A DNA stretch of 64,000 nucleotides from a virus: positions 105,643 through 169,642 of the IMG/VR virus record IMGVR_UViG_3300029787_000002, one strand, 5' to 3'. Within the stretch, counting starts at the first letter, position 1; the number at the start of each line of letters is the position of its first letter. Under the pieces are notes generated by a model. The model was not told the origin of the DNA, searched no databases, and saw only the letters and a program-made list of their open reading frames with translations. The position numbers and the translations under genes are program-made. Positions 17,188-26,392 of the stretch are shown in pieces.

Positions 17188-18219
17188 ATGAGCAAACTAA
17201 CTGTCGGTAGTCTAGGTGGCATACCTGCATCACTGAATCAAATAACTGTTCCTGCAGGACATACATTACAGATCAATGGTAATGTATATCATGATGGTAC
17301 TGGTGCTTTGCGTCTACCTACAGGTACAACTGGGCAGAGACCATCATCACCTACTACAGGTTATATAAGATATAATACTCAGGACAATTGTGTAGAAGTT
17401 TATACAGGTAGTACTTGGTTACAATATTTTGGAGAGAATGGTACATCTAACGCACCATTTACATCACTAGCAAACTTATCAAGTAATGACCCTGGATCTG
17501 GGTATTGGTATGTTAAGTTTGACGGAACTAATATAGAAGAAGTATACGCATATAAAGATGCCAACGGTAAGTATTGGGTGATGGTTGCATCTATTACAGA
17601 CAATACTTCACATGGTAGTTATACAGGTGGTTCGGATCACTGGTATGGTAACTGGACAACTACATCAACTACTGGTACTGCAAGAACTGCAATGGCATCT
17701 GACTTTAAGTCAAATCATTACAGAGGTTGGAGTGCTAACGATGTATTGATTATGCAGGGGTTTGCTACATCTGGTACACCTTATGATACATCTACTGAAG
17801 TTGGATACATATCTGGTTGTTTCACTAACAGAGGTGGTAGCATGTATGCTATGTTTAACGACCATATCTCTTTAGGAAACCATGGTAACATCGGTGGTAC
17901 ACAGATTAGTGGTATGACCTTCCTCAAAGGATCTGCACAGGCATCAGATAATAGATATAGAGGTAGTAGTGCAGGTGAACTTAATCCAAACAATACTTGG
18001 CACGTTTCACCAGCAAACTGTGAAAACTATACTTTCAGTATGATTAATGCTCTAGGTTGTTCATCTAATGGATGTAACGTTGAGCACCATGCATGGGTAG
18101 GACAGACAGGAAACAACTATTCTAATCAAAACTTCCCAGAACCTAACTGGTCTGGTGATTGGGGGATAAATAACCCTGGATCCCAAAATCATATGTACTG
18201 GTTATTCTTCTACGCATAA
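17188..18219 (+). CDS. Tail fibre protein, paralogue 1
   Basis: This protein has 343 aa. The N-terminal third carries the shared attachment motif (LRLPTGTTGQRPSSPTTG, IRYNT, VEVYTGSTW). The C-terminal two thirds form a Gly/Asn/Trp-rich domain with GSGYWYVKFDG and NRGGSMYAMF, which looks like a fibrinogen- or collar-type lectin fold. It is followed at 3 nt by a paralogue with a different C-terminus. Likely role: receptor recognition. Confidence 0.65.
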   Translation: MSKLTVGSLGGIPASLNQITVPAGHTLQINGNVYHDGTGALRLPTGTTGQRPSSPTTGYIRYNTQDNCVEVYTGSTWLQYFGENGTSNAPFTSLANLSSNDPGSGYWYVKFDGTNIEEVYAYKDANGKYWVMVASITDNTSHGSYTGGSDHWYGNWTTTSTTGTARTAMASDFKSNHYRGWSANDVLIMQGFATSGTPYDTSTEVGYISGCFTNRGGSMYAMFNDHISLGNHGNIGGTQISGMTFLKGSAQASDNRYRGSSAGELNPNNTWHVSPANCENYTFSMINALGCSSNGCNVEHHAWVGQTGNNYSNQNFPEPNWSGDWGINNPGSQNHMYWLFFYA

Positions 18220-18222
18220 GAC

Positions 18223-19332
18223 ATGAGTACTCTAAACGTTAACGAACTACACGCATCTTCGCTGCATAACTTCGAGATCAACTTCGATGATGGAGAAGCA
18301 TTGATCGTTCAAGGTACATGTAATATGAGTGCATTGGGTCAACTAAGTTTACCTACAGGAACTACAGCACAAAGACCTTCATCTCCTTCTACAGGAATGA
18401 TTAGGTTCAATACAGAATTATTACAAGTAGAAGTTTATAATGGTAGTTCATGGGTACAAGTAATCAGAGCATCTGCAGGTGGTAATGATGGTGGAACCCC
18501 TGCTACAGCAGCGTCTAGTGTTCAAGAACTCATGGATGCAGGTGTTGCTGCAGATGGTAACTATTATATGAACCTAGATGGTACAACTCGTAGATACTTT
18601 ATACCTATCAATAGTCATCCCTATTATATCCTAATCGGTAACTGGGGTGGCGGTGGTGCTGCATTCTTTAGTAATGCATCATCATTATCAGGACAGAACT
18701 TAAGTGATCAAGGAGATTCAACTCCTACGGGTACTTTCGCTTCTAATAGTACTTGGGGTTATTACAGAAACGCAAGTGGATCTGACTTTAAATATGCAAC
18801 CTTTAGTAATAGGGGTGTATCATATCGTTATGTCAAGATGAGATTCAATCTCTATAACTACTATTCCAATGATGGTGTTAACGGACGTAACTTCCTAAAT
18901 ATTTCATCGAGTGTTGGTGATGGTCTAACGATCATGCGTGACAACTCTGGTGCAGGTGATGGACAACACATCTTCACATACTATACTGCTATCTCTAATA
19001 ATGATGGTAACTCTTGCCCTTCAGTAGCAGGAATGCAACCAACACACGTTGCAGGTGGTAACAACCCAGGTGGTTTCATGGGTAACAGATATACATGTTT
19101 CTCTAGATCTGGATCTAGTTACACTTCAGAGTATGTGAGAAACTTTACTATACAGGCAGGGGATAACTCTGGTGGTACAGGTCCAAACGTATTCAATGGT
19201 GATGCATGGTTCACTGTTGATTTAGGAACATCTTATAGTGACAACATGCACGTTGTTATTCACTCAGATCAAGACACTGGAAACGAAGATACATACCTTA
19301 AGAGAGGTTGTGTACTTGTTCGACCTGCATAA
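18223..19332 (+). CDS. Tail fibre protein, paralogue 2 (fibrinogen-like C-terminus)
   Basis: This 369-aa protein has the same N-terminal module as its neighbour (LPTGTTAQRPSSPSTG, IRFNT, VEVYNGSSW). The distal part AASSVQELMDAGVAADGNYY, then LDGTTRRYF and YYILIGNWGGGG, resembles the start of fibrinogen-related domains, which bind sugars. No coiled coil is obvious. It is probably an alternative or additional host-binding fibre tip. The domain identity is by eye only. Confidence 0.6.
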   Translation: MSTLNVNELHASSLHNFEINFDDGEALIVQGTCNMSALGQLSLPTGTTAQRPSSPSTGMIRFNTELLQVEVYNGSSWVQVIRASAGGNDGGTPATAASSVQELMDAGVAADGNYYMNLDGTTRRYFIPINSHPYYILIGNWGGGGAAFFSNASSLSGQNLSDQGDSTPTGTFASNSTWGYYRNASGSDFKYATFSNRGVSYRYVKMRFNLYNYYSNDGVNGRNFLNISSSVGDGLTIMRDNSGAGDGQHIFTYYTAISNNDGNSCPSVAGMQPTHVAGGNNPGGFMGNRYTCFSRSGSSYTSEYVRNFTIQAGDNSGGTGPNVFNGDAWFTVDLGTSYSDNMHVVIHSDQDTGNEDTYLKRGCVLVRPA

Positions 19333-19335
19333 ATA
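19328..19335 (+). promoter_or_regulatory. T4-like late promoter (CATAAATA)
   Basis: CATAAATA overlaps the stop of fibre paralogue 2. A good ribosome site AAGGAG (19341-19346) follows before ATG 19359. Confidence 0.6.
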
Positions 19336-19358
19336 ATACGAAGGAGTAATTACTACAC

Positions 19359-20744
19359 ATGTCTCAGTTAAATGTTGATAAAGTTGTATCCCTAACAGGG
19401 GGATCAGGAACCGCTGAGTTCCAATTGGAGGCGTCTGGGCATTTTAACTTTGACTCTGGAACTCTTTACGTTGACTCTACTAACAATAGAATCGGTATTA
19501 ATGATGCAACTCCTAGTTATACGTTAGATATCTCAGGTACTGACGGAATGAAAGTACCTGTAGGTACTACCGCACAAAGACCTGGGGCAGCAGTAGAAGG
19601 ATTATTCAGATATAATAGTACAGATAGAACTTTTGAAGGTTATTCATACGATCAAACTGCAGCACAGGTACAATGGGGTCCAATTGCAGGTGCAGCAGGT
19701 AGTGGAACTCCTGATCAATCTACAGACAGATATAGTGCAAACTACACAGTTGGTGCAATCTTACGCTCCGATGGTACAGATGCCTACTGGTCATTTGATG
19801 GAGAGAACGATACAGGATGGTCAACAGCAAGAATTTGGACACACGGATATGTTGGAGGTGGATATCAAAATGGTTCACCTTGGAGAAACGTAAACAGAAC
19901 AGTTCATGCTACTGATACATCAACAAACTTAGGAGATATTTTAGACAGATCAGGTGCTTACATGTCAGGATCATGGCATGATACTAGGCACTTCTTTCAC
20001 TCTATGGAGAACACTTACAGAGGTTCTTCAAACTATACCAATGCGATGGACATGGGTTCAGAGTCTGGTGTAACTCATCAGTCATCGTGGAACATGACAG
20101 TGAACAGAGGTTCAATGGGATCTCACCAAGATCATGTGTTTGCAGGAGGTTACTCTTACCTATACGGTGGTGGTAGTTCAAGAACTGACGTATTTAACTT
20201 AAAAACTGAAGTCATGAGAACCTCAGGGTGGCCACCAGACTATCCTGATGGTGGCGATGACCCTACATGGGGTGGACATGGTAGACTCTACGGTTGGGTC
20301 AAGAGATCTGGTACTAGAAGAGGTCAGTTCTTCAAGACTGAATCTTGGGTATCATGGGAACATGGTCCAGGTGGTGATGGTTGGAAGAAAATTCTTCCTA
20401 CTATGTTAGGACATATGTACGTTGGTACAGGTAATAACAACCAGAACGGAAACCAGAAGTGTAGTGACCTCACTGGTATTCAGGTCAGAGGACTTAACTT
20501 CGGTAACATGGGTGAGGAAAACTTTGAAATGGGTATGAGAAAAGGTTATTGTTTAGGTAACTATAATGGTTCCCAGAACAACAATACCTTTAAAGTTGAC
20601 TACAATAGTGACAGTTACGCTAACTTAGGTGGTAGTTCACCACCATCAGGACATGGTGGCATGTCATCTGCACACTGCTCTTCCTCTAGTTCTGTATCAG
20701 GACAGGGCAACTACGATTACGGTACTAACATTCCTAACTACTAA
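19359..20744 (+). CDS. Tail fibre protein, paralogue 3
   Basis: This protein has 461 aa. It has an intramolecular shaft segment (FNFDSGTLYVDSTNNRIGIN) and then the family motif VPVGTTAQRPGAAVEGLFRYN. The C-terminal domain is rich in Gly/Ser/His/Trp (ILRSDGTDAYWSFDG, GGDDPTWGGHGRLYGW). It ends with SSSSSVSGQGNYDYGTN. It is preceded by its own late promoter and Shine-Dalgarno site. Likely a host-range determinant. Confidence 0.65.
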   Translation: MSQLNVDKVVSLTGGSGTAEFQLEASGHFNFDSGTLYVDSTNNRIGINDATPSYTLDISGTDGMKVPVGTTAQRPGAAVEGLFRYNSTDRTFEGYSYDQTAAQVQWGPIAGAAGSGTPDQSTDRYSANYTVGAILRSDGTDAYWSFDGENDTGWSTARIWTHGYVGGGYQNGSPWRNVNRTVHATDTSTNLGDILDRSGAYMSGSWHDTRHFFHSMENTYRGSSNYTNAMDMGSESGVTHQSSWNMTVNRGSMGSHQDHVFAGGYSYLYGGGSSRTDVFNLKTEVMRTSGWPPDYPDGGDDPTWGGHGRLYGWVKRSGTRRGQFFKTESWVSWEHGPGGDGWKKILPTMLGHMYVGTGNNNQNGNQKCSDLTGIQVRGLNFGNMGEENFEMGMRKGYCLGNYNGSQNNNTFKVDYNSDSYANLGGSSPPSGHGGMSSAHCSSSSSVSGQGNYDYGTNIPNY

Positions 20745-21511
20745 TGACAAGCACAACATCGAATGACGTCATCGTAATTGATGTCGAGAAATTTCCCAAA
20801 GCAGGCGAGTGGGGTATTCAACTTGGTACTCATCTAGGTCTAGAGGTATATCATCTTGCAGACGAGTTTTATCAGTATATTCCACAAGACGTTACATATC
20901 TTAGATTTCCCAGTAAAGAAGGAATCTTAGGAGAGAAGTATTGGGGAGAAATCAGGCAGACAAAATCAACCTATGGTGTAAACGAGGAAGGAACTACTAA
21001 TAAAGAGAAAGAAACTATTGAAGATACTACATTCTCAGAGTATGTTATACCCTTTATGAAAAAGGTTATTGTTATGAGTGTGCAAGAAACTTTTGAACAC
21101 AGACTCAACATCCTCAATACAGACTTCTCTACACTTGAGCAAGCAACATGGACAGATCAGTTATGTGAGGCAATCGCATACCTTGCTGATAATGACTTCA
21201 CAACAAAACTTATACATAAGTTAGCAGAGGTGAGGGACTTGACAACTTTGCAGTTTGCGACTAAAATAGTTGACAAGCAAGCAGAGTTCTCAACCAAACT
21301 CTACGACCTAGCAGTCGCAGAACAAAAGATGATCCATATTATTGATGGATGTTCTAGTGTTCGTGAACTGAACGTTGTTCTAGAAGATTATTTCTCAGAA
21401 GCAATGTCAAATGCACAATGTCTTGAATATGGAAGATGCACAACCAATGAAGAAACAGGAAACATCGAAAGAAAAGTCACTTTCGACTACTCAGGCGGAC
21501 TCAAGTTCTGA
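20744..21511 (+). CDS. Hypothetical protein after fibre genes
   Basis: This 255-aa soluble protein follows the fibre gene by an overlapping TAATG. It has a beta-rich first half with two short conserved-looking blocks (VIVIDVEKFPKAGEWGIQLG, DVTYLRFPSKEG) and a helical second half. A chaperone role in fibre assembly would suit its place, but no motif shows this. Confidence 0.55.
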   Translation: MTSTTSNDVIVIDVEKFPKAGEWGIQLGTHLGLEVYHLADEFYQYIPQDVTYLRFPSKEGILGEKYWGEIRQTKSTYGVNEEGTTNKEKETIEDTTFSEYVIPFMKKVIVMSVQETFEHRLNILNTDFSTLEQATWTDQLCEAIAYLADNDFTTKLIHKLAEVRDLTTLQFATKIVDKQAEFSTKLYDLAVAEQKMIHIIDGCSSVRELNVVLEDYFSEAMSNAQCLEYGRCTTNEETGNIERKVTFDYSGGLKF

Positions 21512-22337
21512 TCCAAATCAGTACGATTATAGAGTCGCAGATGTATTAGAGGAACTTAAAAGTATCGATGATTGGGATGTAGAAGAGATGTCTGTCAAAT
21601 TGATGGACTGGTCTGAACAACAACATTTCGGTCAAACTGAGTTTCAAAATAAGTATTATGTTGTTAACAGTCAGGTCACACCATATAGGCAGATCAGACA
21701 AGCAATGATGGAGATCCAAGGTAGGACTAACTCTCTATCTAAAAGCACTATTCAACTTAAGCGATGTATGAATGACATTGCAAGGGTTAAACATGATATG
21801 GATGACCCTCTAAGGGATGAGTTTGAGAAGCAAGATAAGCAATATGAATTAGAATTACTCTTCCTTGATAGGCAGATCTGGATTAATAAGATCAAACAAT
21901 GTAAGGACGAACTTGATGGTCTCTTTAATATTATCAAAGAGAAAGCAGGAACTGATGACCCTGTAGAAATTACAAACATCCTAGAGAACAAGGAACTAGA
22001 GGAAGTTGAAGAGCATAAGTACTGGATTGCTCGTATGGGTAAACAGTCAGCAATTGATTTGTTGACTACTGGTAGAGTTCAAGCAGGTAACTTAGAATCT
22101 ATTTTACAAATGAACCCAGAAGATCAGGCAGCATGTCTAGATCTCGCAATGACTTATTCTACTGCTGTTAATCGTTCCGTTGGTGGAATCAAGGAAGCAG
22201 CAGAAGCAAGAGTCGATAAAATGATGGAAGGTAAACCACCTCAACTATTTGATACAGCAGGAGTACTATCTGATTATGCACAAAACAACCTCCAAGAACG
22301 TCTTCAGTCTTCCGATAAACCCAAAACTGATTCCTGA
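21411..22337 (+). CDS. Hypothetical coiled-coil protein
   Basis: This protein has 308 aa from ATG 21411, giving a long 101-nt overlap with the previous gene. In-frame ATG 21429 or 21447 would shorten the overlap and are plausible. It is strongly helical and charged (LKRCMNDIARVKHDMDD, KEKAGTDDPVEITNILENKE), with predicted coiled coil between about residues 100 and 200. It has no enzyme motif. Its place between fibres and the U32-like gene gives no clear function. Confidence 0.5.
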   Translation: MHNVLNMEDAQPMKKQETSKEKSLSTTQADSSSDPNQYDYRVADVLEELKSIDDWDVEEMSVKLMDWSEQQHFGQTEFQNKYYVVNSQVTPYRQIRQAMMEIQGRTNSLSKSTIQLKRCMNDIARVKHDMDDPLRDEFEKQDKQYELELLFLDRQIWINKIKQCKDELDGLFNIIKEKAGTDDPVEITNILENKELEEVEEHKYWIARMGKQSAIDLLTTGRVQAGNLESILQMNPEDQAACLDLAMTYSTAVNRSVGGIKEAAEARVDKMMEGKPPQLFDTAGVLSDYAQNNLQERLQSSDKPKTDS

Positions 22338-24000
22338 GTTTCTTGAAGAGAAGTTTATTCCATTCCTACTAAGGAATGGAGATTTGATTTACGACTTATA
22401 TTTTACAACAAGAATGCCTCCATTCATGCAAGATGCAATGGGGGACGTTTTTCGTACCAATGCTGATGCTCAAGGGTCAGCACAAAATGCATTATATGTG
22501 TCAGAAAAGACTGGTATCCCTCTATCAGCAACCTTTAACAATATATGGGTCAGACCAGACCAAAAGAATCTGAATGAGTTCATCGAGAACTTTAAGTTTC
22601 TATATGATAATGGTGTAAGGTGTGCAACTATACCTCATACATCATGGGTTATGACTGGACAGATTCAGAAAGAGTTTCCAGAACTAGAGATTAAGAATAC
22701 TATCTTACGAGAGGTATCTAAACCTAATGAGATTGTATCGCTTGCGAGTGCAGGTTTTCATTATATTAACCTTGATAGGGATGTAATGAGAGATAGAGAT
22801 CTGTTAGTACGCATTATGGATGCGAAGAAATATTGTGAAGAAAAGGGTAATCCTATCAAACTATCATTACTTGCTAATGAGCATTGTTGGGGTGGGTGTC
22901 CTATCATGCCAGAGCATTATCAATATAATGCAACAAGAGTAGGAAGTGACCCTCAATACTTTAACAGTACCATAAGTCGTGTGTCATGCTCACGTTGGGA
23001 TGCTCATGATGCTGCACATGAACTGAAAGCAGCAAACATTCCACCTTGGAAGAAAGACTGGCAAGAGTTCTTAGATGTAGGTATTGATGTATTCAAGTTG
23101 CATGGTAGAGAAGATGCCATGAGACTGCAAGAATCTATGGATCTCATTGAAAGATGGAGTGACCCTACCACCAAATTAATGTTCCCTCACTTTGAGGAGT
23201 ACATGGAAGATGTGGACATGCCTGATGCACCTATAAATATCTGGCGAGAGAAGATCAAAACATGTCGATTTGATTGTTGGGATTGCAACTATTGCGAATC
23301 TGTGCTAGACTCTCGGTTAAAGAAACAAAAGCGTAAAATGAATCCACTCGTAGACCATGCTATTCGAGCAATTGATGGTGCGGTCGATAACAACTCAAAC
23401 TTTAATCCCAAAGGTTATAACGTACTTGGTCTTTCATCTAATAAGGTAAGACACTTGCTTAATAACCTATGCAATGAGCGTGGGACAGTATATGTTGACG
23501 CAGGTGCATACATGGGTAGTACAGTTTTTGCTGCACTCATGGGTAATACTGCTGTCAAAGCATACGCTATTGATGACTTCCAAGATGAAATCATTAAACC
23601 TAAACGTAAAGACTTACATAAAGATTACAAGGACATCACAAACCCAGTTGATGAGTTTATTCAGAATGCTGAGAAGTGGATGAACACAGATTGCTCTATT
23701 GGTTTCTCTGTTAAACCTATTCAAGCAGTGGTATTTAATCCTGAGTTCCCACCTCGTGTAGTATTCTATGATGCTGCTGTAGATGATGACATGGTTCCTA
23801 ATCTAGAACATATCCATAAGTATGCTGAAAAGGATTACATTCTTGTAGTTGATGATGCAAACTTTGAAGGTGTGATTGATAAGACTAGAGAGTTCACTAA
23901 GGATAAGAATGTTATCTGGGATAGAACTATTTTGACAGAGACAGCAGAAGACTCTAATGATTTTTGGAACGGTGTTTACATTTGTGTAATTGAAAAATGA
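22249..24000 (+). CDS. U32-peptidase-like / SAM-methyltransferase fusion protein
   Basis: This protein has up to 583 aa (ATG 22276 is an alternative start). Residues about 25-350 look like a TIM-barrel domain of the U32 type, with N210-E-H-C213-x3-C217-P, C247, and a terminal cluster C339, C343, C346, C349 that could hold an iron-sulfur cluster. Residues about 385-583 look like a class I methyltransferase, with the SAM-loop-like YVDAGAYMGST (415-425), then AYAIDDF and FYDAAVDDD. U32 relatives hydroxylate or modify RNA or quinones using a [4Fe-4S] cluster. A combined modification enzyme is plausible. The U32 assignment is tentative. Confidence 0.55.
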   Translation: MIQQEYYLIMHKTTSKNVFSLPINPKLIPEFLEEKFIPFLLRNGDLIYDLYFTTRMPPFMQDAMGDVFRTNADAQGSAQNALYVSEKTGIPLSATFNNIWVRPDQKNLNEFIENFKFLYDNGVRCATIPHTSWVMTGQIQKEFPELEIKNTILREVSKPNEIVSLASAGFHYINLDRDVMRDRDLLVRIMDAKKYCEEKGNPIKLSLLANEHCWGGCPIMPEHYQYNATRVGSDPQYFNSTISRVSCSRWDAHDAAHELKAANIPPWKKDWQEFLDVGIDVFKLHGREDAMRLQESMDLIERWSDPTTKLMFPHFEEYMEDVDMPDAPINIWREKIKTCRFDCWDCNYCESVLDSRLKKQKRKMNPLVDHAIRAIDGAVDNNSNFNPKGYNVLGLSSNKVRHLLNNLCNERGTVYVDAGAYMGSTVFAALMGNTAVKAYAIDDFQDEIIKPKRKDLHKDYKDITNPVDEFIQNAEKWMNTDCSIGFSVKPIQAVVFNPEFPPRVVFYDAAVDDDMVPNLEHIHKYAEKDYILVVDDANFEGVIDKTREFTKDKNVIWDRTILTETAEDSNDFWNGVYICVIEK

Positions 24001-24266
24001 TTTTATTTTCTTTCATTCTATCCATTCAAACATTATTTGCTAATCACATACCAGTGATGTATGTACAAGTACCTCAGTGGGCAGATGACTGGGCAGTGTG
24101 TGCTGTAGATATTCCAGACTCAGCATGTCACTGGTATATTGTGTCACCTGATTTTACAGGTGAAGGATTTGACTGGGAGACAGCACCATGGTTTAGTGCT
24201 GAAGGACTCATTGATGTAGCACCAATGCAGAAGGAAACAGTATTACAGAAGTTACAAGAGAAATGA
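23997..24266 (+). CDS. Small protein with signal-like N-terminus
   Basis: This 89-aa protein opens with a hydrophobic helix (ILFSFILSIQTLFA) followed by NHIP, consistent with a signal peptide cleaved near residue 15. The mature part is acidic, rich in Trp, with two Cys. It overlaps both neighbours by 4 nt (ATGA). The function is unknown; it may act in the periplasm. Confidence 0.6.
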   Translation: MILFSFILSIQTLFANHIPVMYVQVPQWADDWAVCAVDIPDSACHWYIVSPDFTGEGFDWETAPWFSAEGLIDVAPMQKETVLQKLQEK

Positions 24267-24763
24267 TTGATATACAAGAGAATTTTCTACATGATGGTGA
24301 GTTTGAGCATCTTTATAAGATGATGATGAGTTACAATGTTCTTTGGGAAGCATCTAAGATTGTTGATGATGCACCTCACAACATGAATCGTAACATGCAA
24401 ATGTGTCATTTCTTTTATGATAGACATGCACCTACCGATAAAACTATTGAGATTCTTTACCCTGTATTGCAAAAAATGCAACCTTGTGCTATGATCAAAT
24501 GCAAAGCAAACATGGTCATGGGTACTGATAGTCTCGTGGAACATGGTATGCACATTGATATACTGGACGCAGATGACCGTCCTTATATTAAAACAAGTAT
24601 CCTTTACATGAACACATGTGATGGTTACACATTATTTGAGGATGGTACTAAGGTAGAGTCTGTTGCTAACAGGTTCGTAACATTTCCAAATGGTTTAAAA
24701 CACACAGGTACATCAACTACAAACGCATCCTTTCGGATGGTAATCAACTTTAACTATGTTTAA
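24263..24763 (+). CDS. 2OG-Fe(II) oxygenase-like protein
   Basis: This protein has 166 aa. The metal motif is H97-I-D99 with distal H147 (GLKHTG), and R158 in FRMVINFN as the probable 2OG-binding Arg. The strand pattern ILYMNTCDGYTLFEDGTKV and VTFPNG is typical of small phage DSBH oxygenases. It is smaller than the one at 16536 and clearly diverged from it. The substrate is unknown. It lies in a tight operon with the U32-like/methyltransferase gene, hinting at a shared modification pathway. Confidence 0.75.
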   Translation: MIDIQENFLHDGEFEHLYKMMMSYNVLWEASKIVDDAPHNMNRNMQMCHFFYDRHAPTDKTIEILYPVLQKMQPCAMIKCKANMVMGTDSLVEHGMHIDILDADDRPYIKTSILYMNTCDGYTLFEDGTKVESVANRFVTFPNGLKHTGTSTTNASFRMVINFNYV

Positions 24764-25124
24764 AAAACTACTTAATCGTTACTTCAAACTCTTAAAAAAG
24801 ATCGATGAGAGACACTATTGGCCTCTGTTTATCTTCTTATCATGTTATTTCGTGATCCCATACAGTGAGTTTGTTGTTACAGCATTAATTCTTCTATACT
24901 TTAAGTTTGAAGCACAGTTTCGTAAGATTGGTGGTAAACTTGTAAGACCTCTTCCTGAGTGGTTGAGGATCGGTGGTTCTACTATCTTCTTCCTTGTTAT
25001 GTTAGATGATACACTTGCATATTTGAGTATCATTGCTATTGCTTTTTGGAGTAATAAAGAACTTAAGAAGAGAGAAAAGCAAGAGCAACTAGAGAGAGAA
25101 GAAAAAGAAAAAGGTTTAATGTAG
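24756..25124 (+). CDS. Membrane protein of unknown function
   Basis: This 122-aa protein has two or three hydrophobic segments (YWPLFIFLSCYFVIPYSEFV, VVTALILLYF, IGGSTIFFLVMLDDTLAYLS) and a highly charged Lys/Glu C-terminal tail. The layout is compatible with a holin, but no holin family is recognised and it is not next to an endolysin. It is the last gene before a late promoter. Confidence 0.55.
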   Translation: MFKKLLNRYFKLLKKIDERHYWPLFIFLSCYFVIPYSEFVVTALILLYFKFEAQFRKIGGKLVRPLPEWLRIGGSTIFFLVMLDDTLAYLSIIAIAFWSNKELKKREKQEQLEREEKEKGLM

Positions 25125-25132
25125 ACAAAATG

Positions 25133-25140
25133 TATAAATA
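25133..25140 (+). promoter_or_regulatory. T4-like late promoter (TATAAATA)
   Basis: A perfect late-promoter octamer lies 28 nt before the glycine-rich fibre gene. Confidence 0.75.
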
Positions 25141-25168
25141 AGACTGTAAGTCTTATTGAGTAGGTTAG

Positions 25169-25978
25169 ATGTCTCAGTTAAATGTAGGTACTCTGAATGT
25201 GGGAACTACCCAGTTTACTGGTGACTCGACCACGTTAAATACTGCACCTGCCAGTGATCTGACTGGATTTCTTACTGGTACACCCAGTGCGAACCATTCG
25301 ATCATGTGGAACGGTTCAGCATGGGTTCCCACCGCAATGGGTGGAAGATTGTTAGGGATGAATGTATATACATCGCAGAATGGTACTTGGAACTCTAAGA
25401 GTACATCAGGTGGTAGTGGTACATGGACTAAACCATCTGGTTGTAGTAATGTTCTTGTATATGTCACAGGTGGTGGCGGTGGTGCAAGAATTAATGATAA
25501 CACCTATCGTGGTGCAGGTGGTGGCGGTGGTGCTACTTCTATTAAATGGATTGACGTGTCAGGTGTTAGTACAGTAAGTTATACTTACGGTAATGGTGGT
25601 GCTTATGTAAGAAATGGTGGCAGAGCAGCATCAGGCGGTACGTCATCGTTTGGTTCATATTGCACTGCAACTGGTGGTCAAGGTGGTCAATCAGACAACC
25701 CTCATCAGGGTGGGCCAGGGGGAAATGCCAGTGGTGGAGACATTAATTTGCCAGGTGGTGGTGGAGAAATGTCACATGGTTCAAACAATGAAGGTGTGGC
25801 AGGTTCATCATTCTGGCATAAAGCAGGTTCATCACACCATTATTATAACAACCAAGAAGAAGTCACTCATGGACAATGGGGTTCTGGTGGTGGTCATGGT
25901 TATTATTCACAACACTCTTACGCATACAACAACTCAAATGGTGGTGCGGGAGTCGTAATCGTTTACAATTATTCTTAA
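25169..25978 (+). CDS. Glycine-rich tail fibre / adhesin
   Basis: This protein has 269 aa. The N-terminus MSQLNVGTLNVGTTQF matches the start of fibre paralogue 3 (MSQLNV). From residue about 95 it has several polyglycine runs (GGGGGARIN, GAGGGGGATS, GGPGGNASGG, PGGGGEMS) separated by variable loops. This is the pattern of adhesins whose tip is a stack of polyglycine-II helices with hypervariable loops, as in T4-group gp38 proteins. It likely determines receptor choice. It is followed directly by a small fibre-accessory gene. Confidence 0.65.
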   Translation: MSQLNVGTLNVGTTQFTGDSTTLNTAPASDLTGFLTGTPSANHSIMWNGSAWVPTAMGGRLLGMNVYTSQNGTWNSKSTSGGSGTWTKPSGCSNVLVYVTGGGGGARINDNTYRGAGGGGGATSIKWIDVSGVSTVSYTYGNGGAYVRNGGRAASGGTSSFGSYCTATGGQGGQSDNPHQGGPGGNASGGDINLPGGGGEMSHGSNNEGVAGSSFWHKAGSSHHYYNNQEEVTHGQWGSGGGHGYYSQHSYAYNNSNGGAGVVIVYNYS

Positions 25979-25983
25979 GTCAC

Positions 25984-26343
25984 ATGAAAGCACTAGTACA
26001 CACTACAGCAGGTCTCGTTTGTCAGTTTGTAGAAGACGCAGACACATTTGAAGCACATAGCGATTACGCATGGAAAGATATCGATGAAACTGGATTATCT
26101 TTTGTTGCAGGGACAGACCAACCCCCAGATTTTGCTTATGATCAATCAACGGATACTATCTCAAGAAAAACAATAGCACCTGCACCATATGATCTGCAGA
26201 GAAGGTTTGCATATAATGAACTACCAGAACAACTCGATCAACTCTGGCATGACATTGATGATGGTAAACTAGGAGAAGACGCAAAGACTGGCATCTGGTA
26301 CAACGGAGTCAAGAGTACGAAAGACGCATATCCAAAGGGTTGA
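25984..26343 (+). CDS. Small fibre-associated (assembly-like) protein
   Basis: This protein has 119 aa from ATG 25984 (MKALVHTTAGL). An upstream in-frame start at 25876 would run through the fibre gene and is rejected. The second half, AYNELPEQLDQLWHDIDDGK, has the pattern found in short phage proteins encoded after fibre genes, where they act as fibre-assembly or baseplate accessory factors. It has no signal or membrane segment. Confidence 0.6.
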   Translation: MKALVHTTAGLVCQFVEDADTFEAHSDYAWKDIDETGLSFVAGTDQPPDFAYDQSTDTISRKTIAPAPYDLQRRFAYNELPEQLDQLWHDIDDGKLGEDAKTGIWYNGVKSTKDAYPKG

Positions 26344-26368
26344 CACCTGACTGGAAATCCATTATAAT
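26340..26368 (+). promoter_or_regulatory. Consensus sigma70 promoter
   Basis: TTGACA (26340-26345), 17 nt, TATAAT (26363-26368): a perfect consensus overlapping the stop of the previous gene. It marks the switch from fibre genes to the small-gene region. Confidence 0.85.
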
Positions 26369-26392
26369 ACGAGGGTTCACTTGGTAAAACCA

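Noticed and set aside
24756-25124. Holin
   Set aside because: Two or three hydrophobic segments and a charged tail fit loosely, but there is no family motif and no adjacent endolysin, so it is only called a membrane protein.
25876-25983. An upstream extension of the fibre-accessory gene
   Set aside because: It lies fully inside the glycine-rich fibre gene in another frame. ATG 25984 gives the recognisable protein start.
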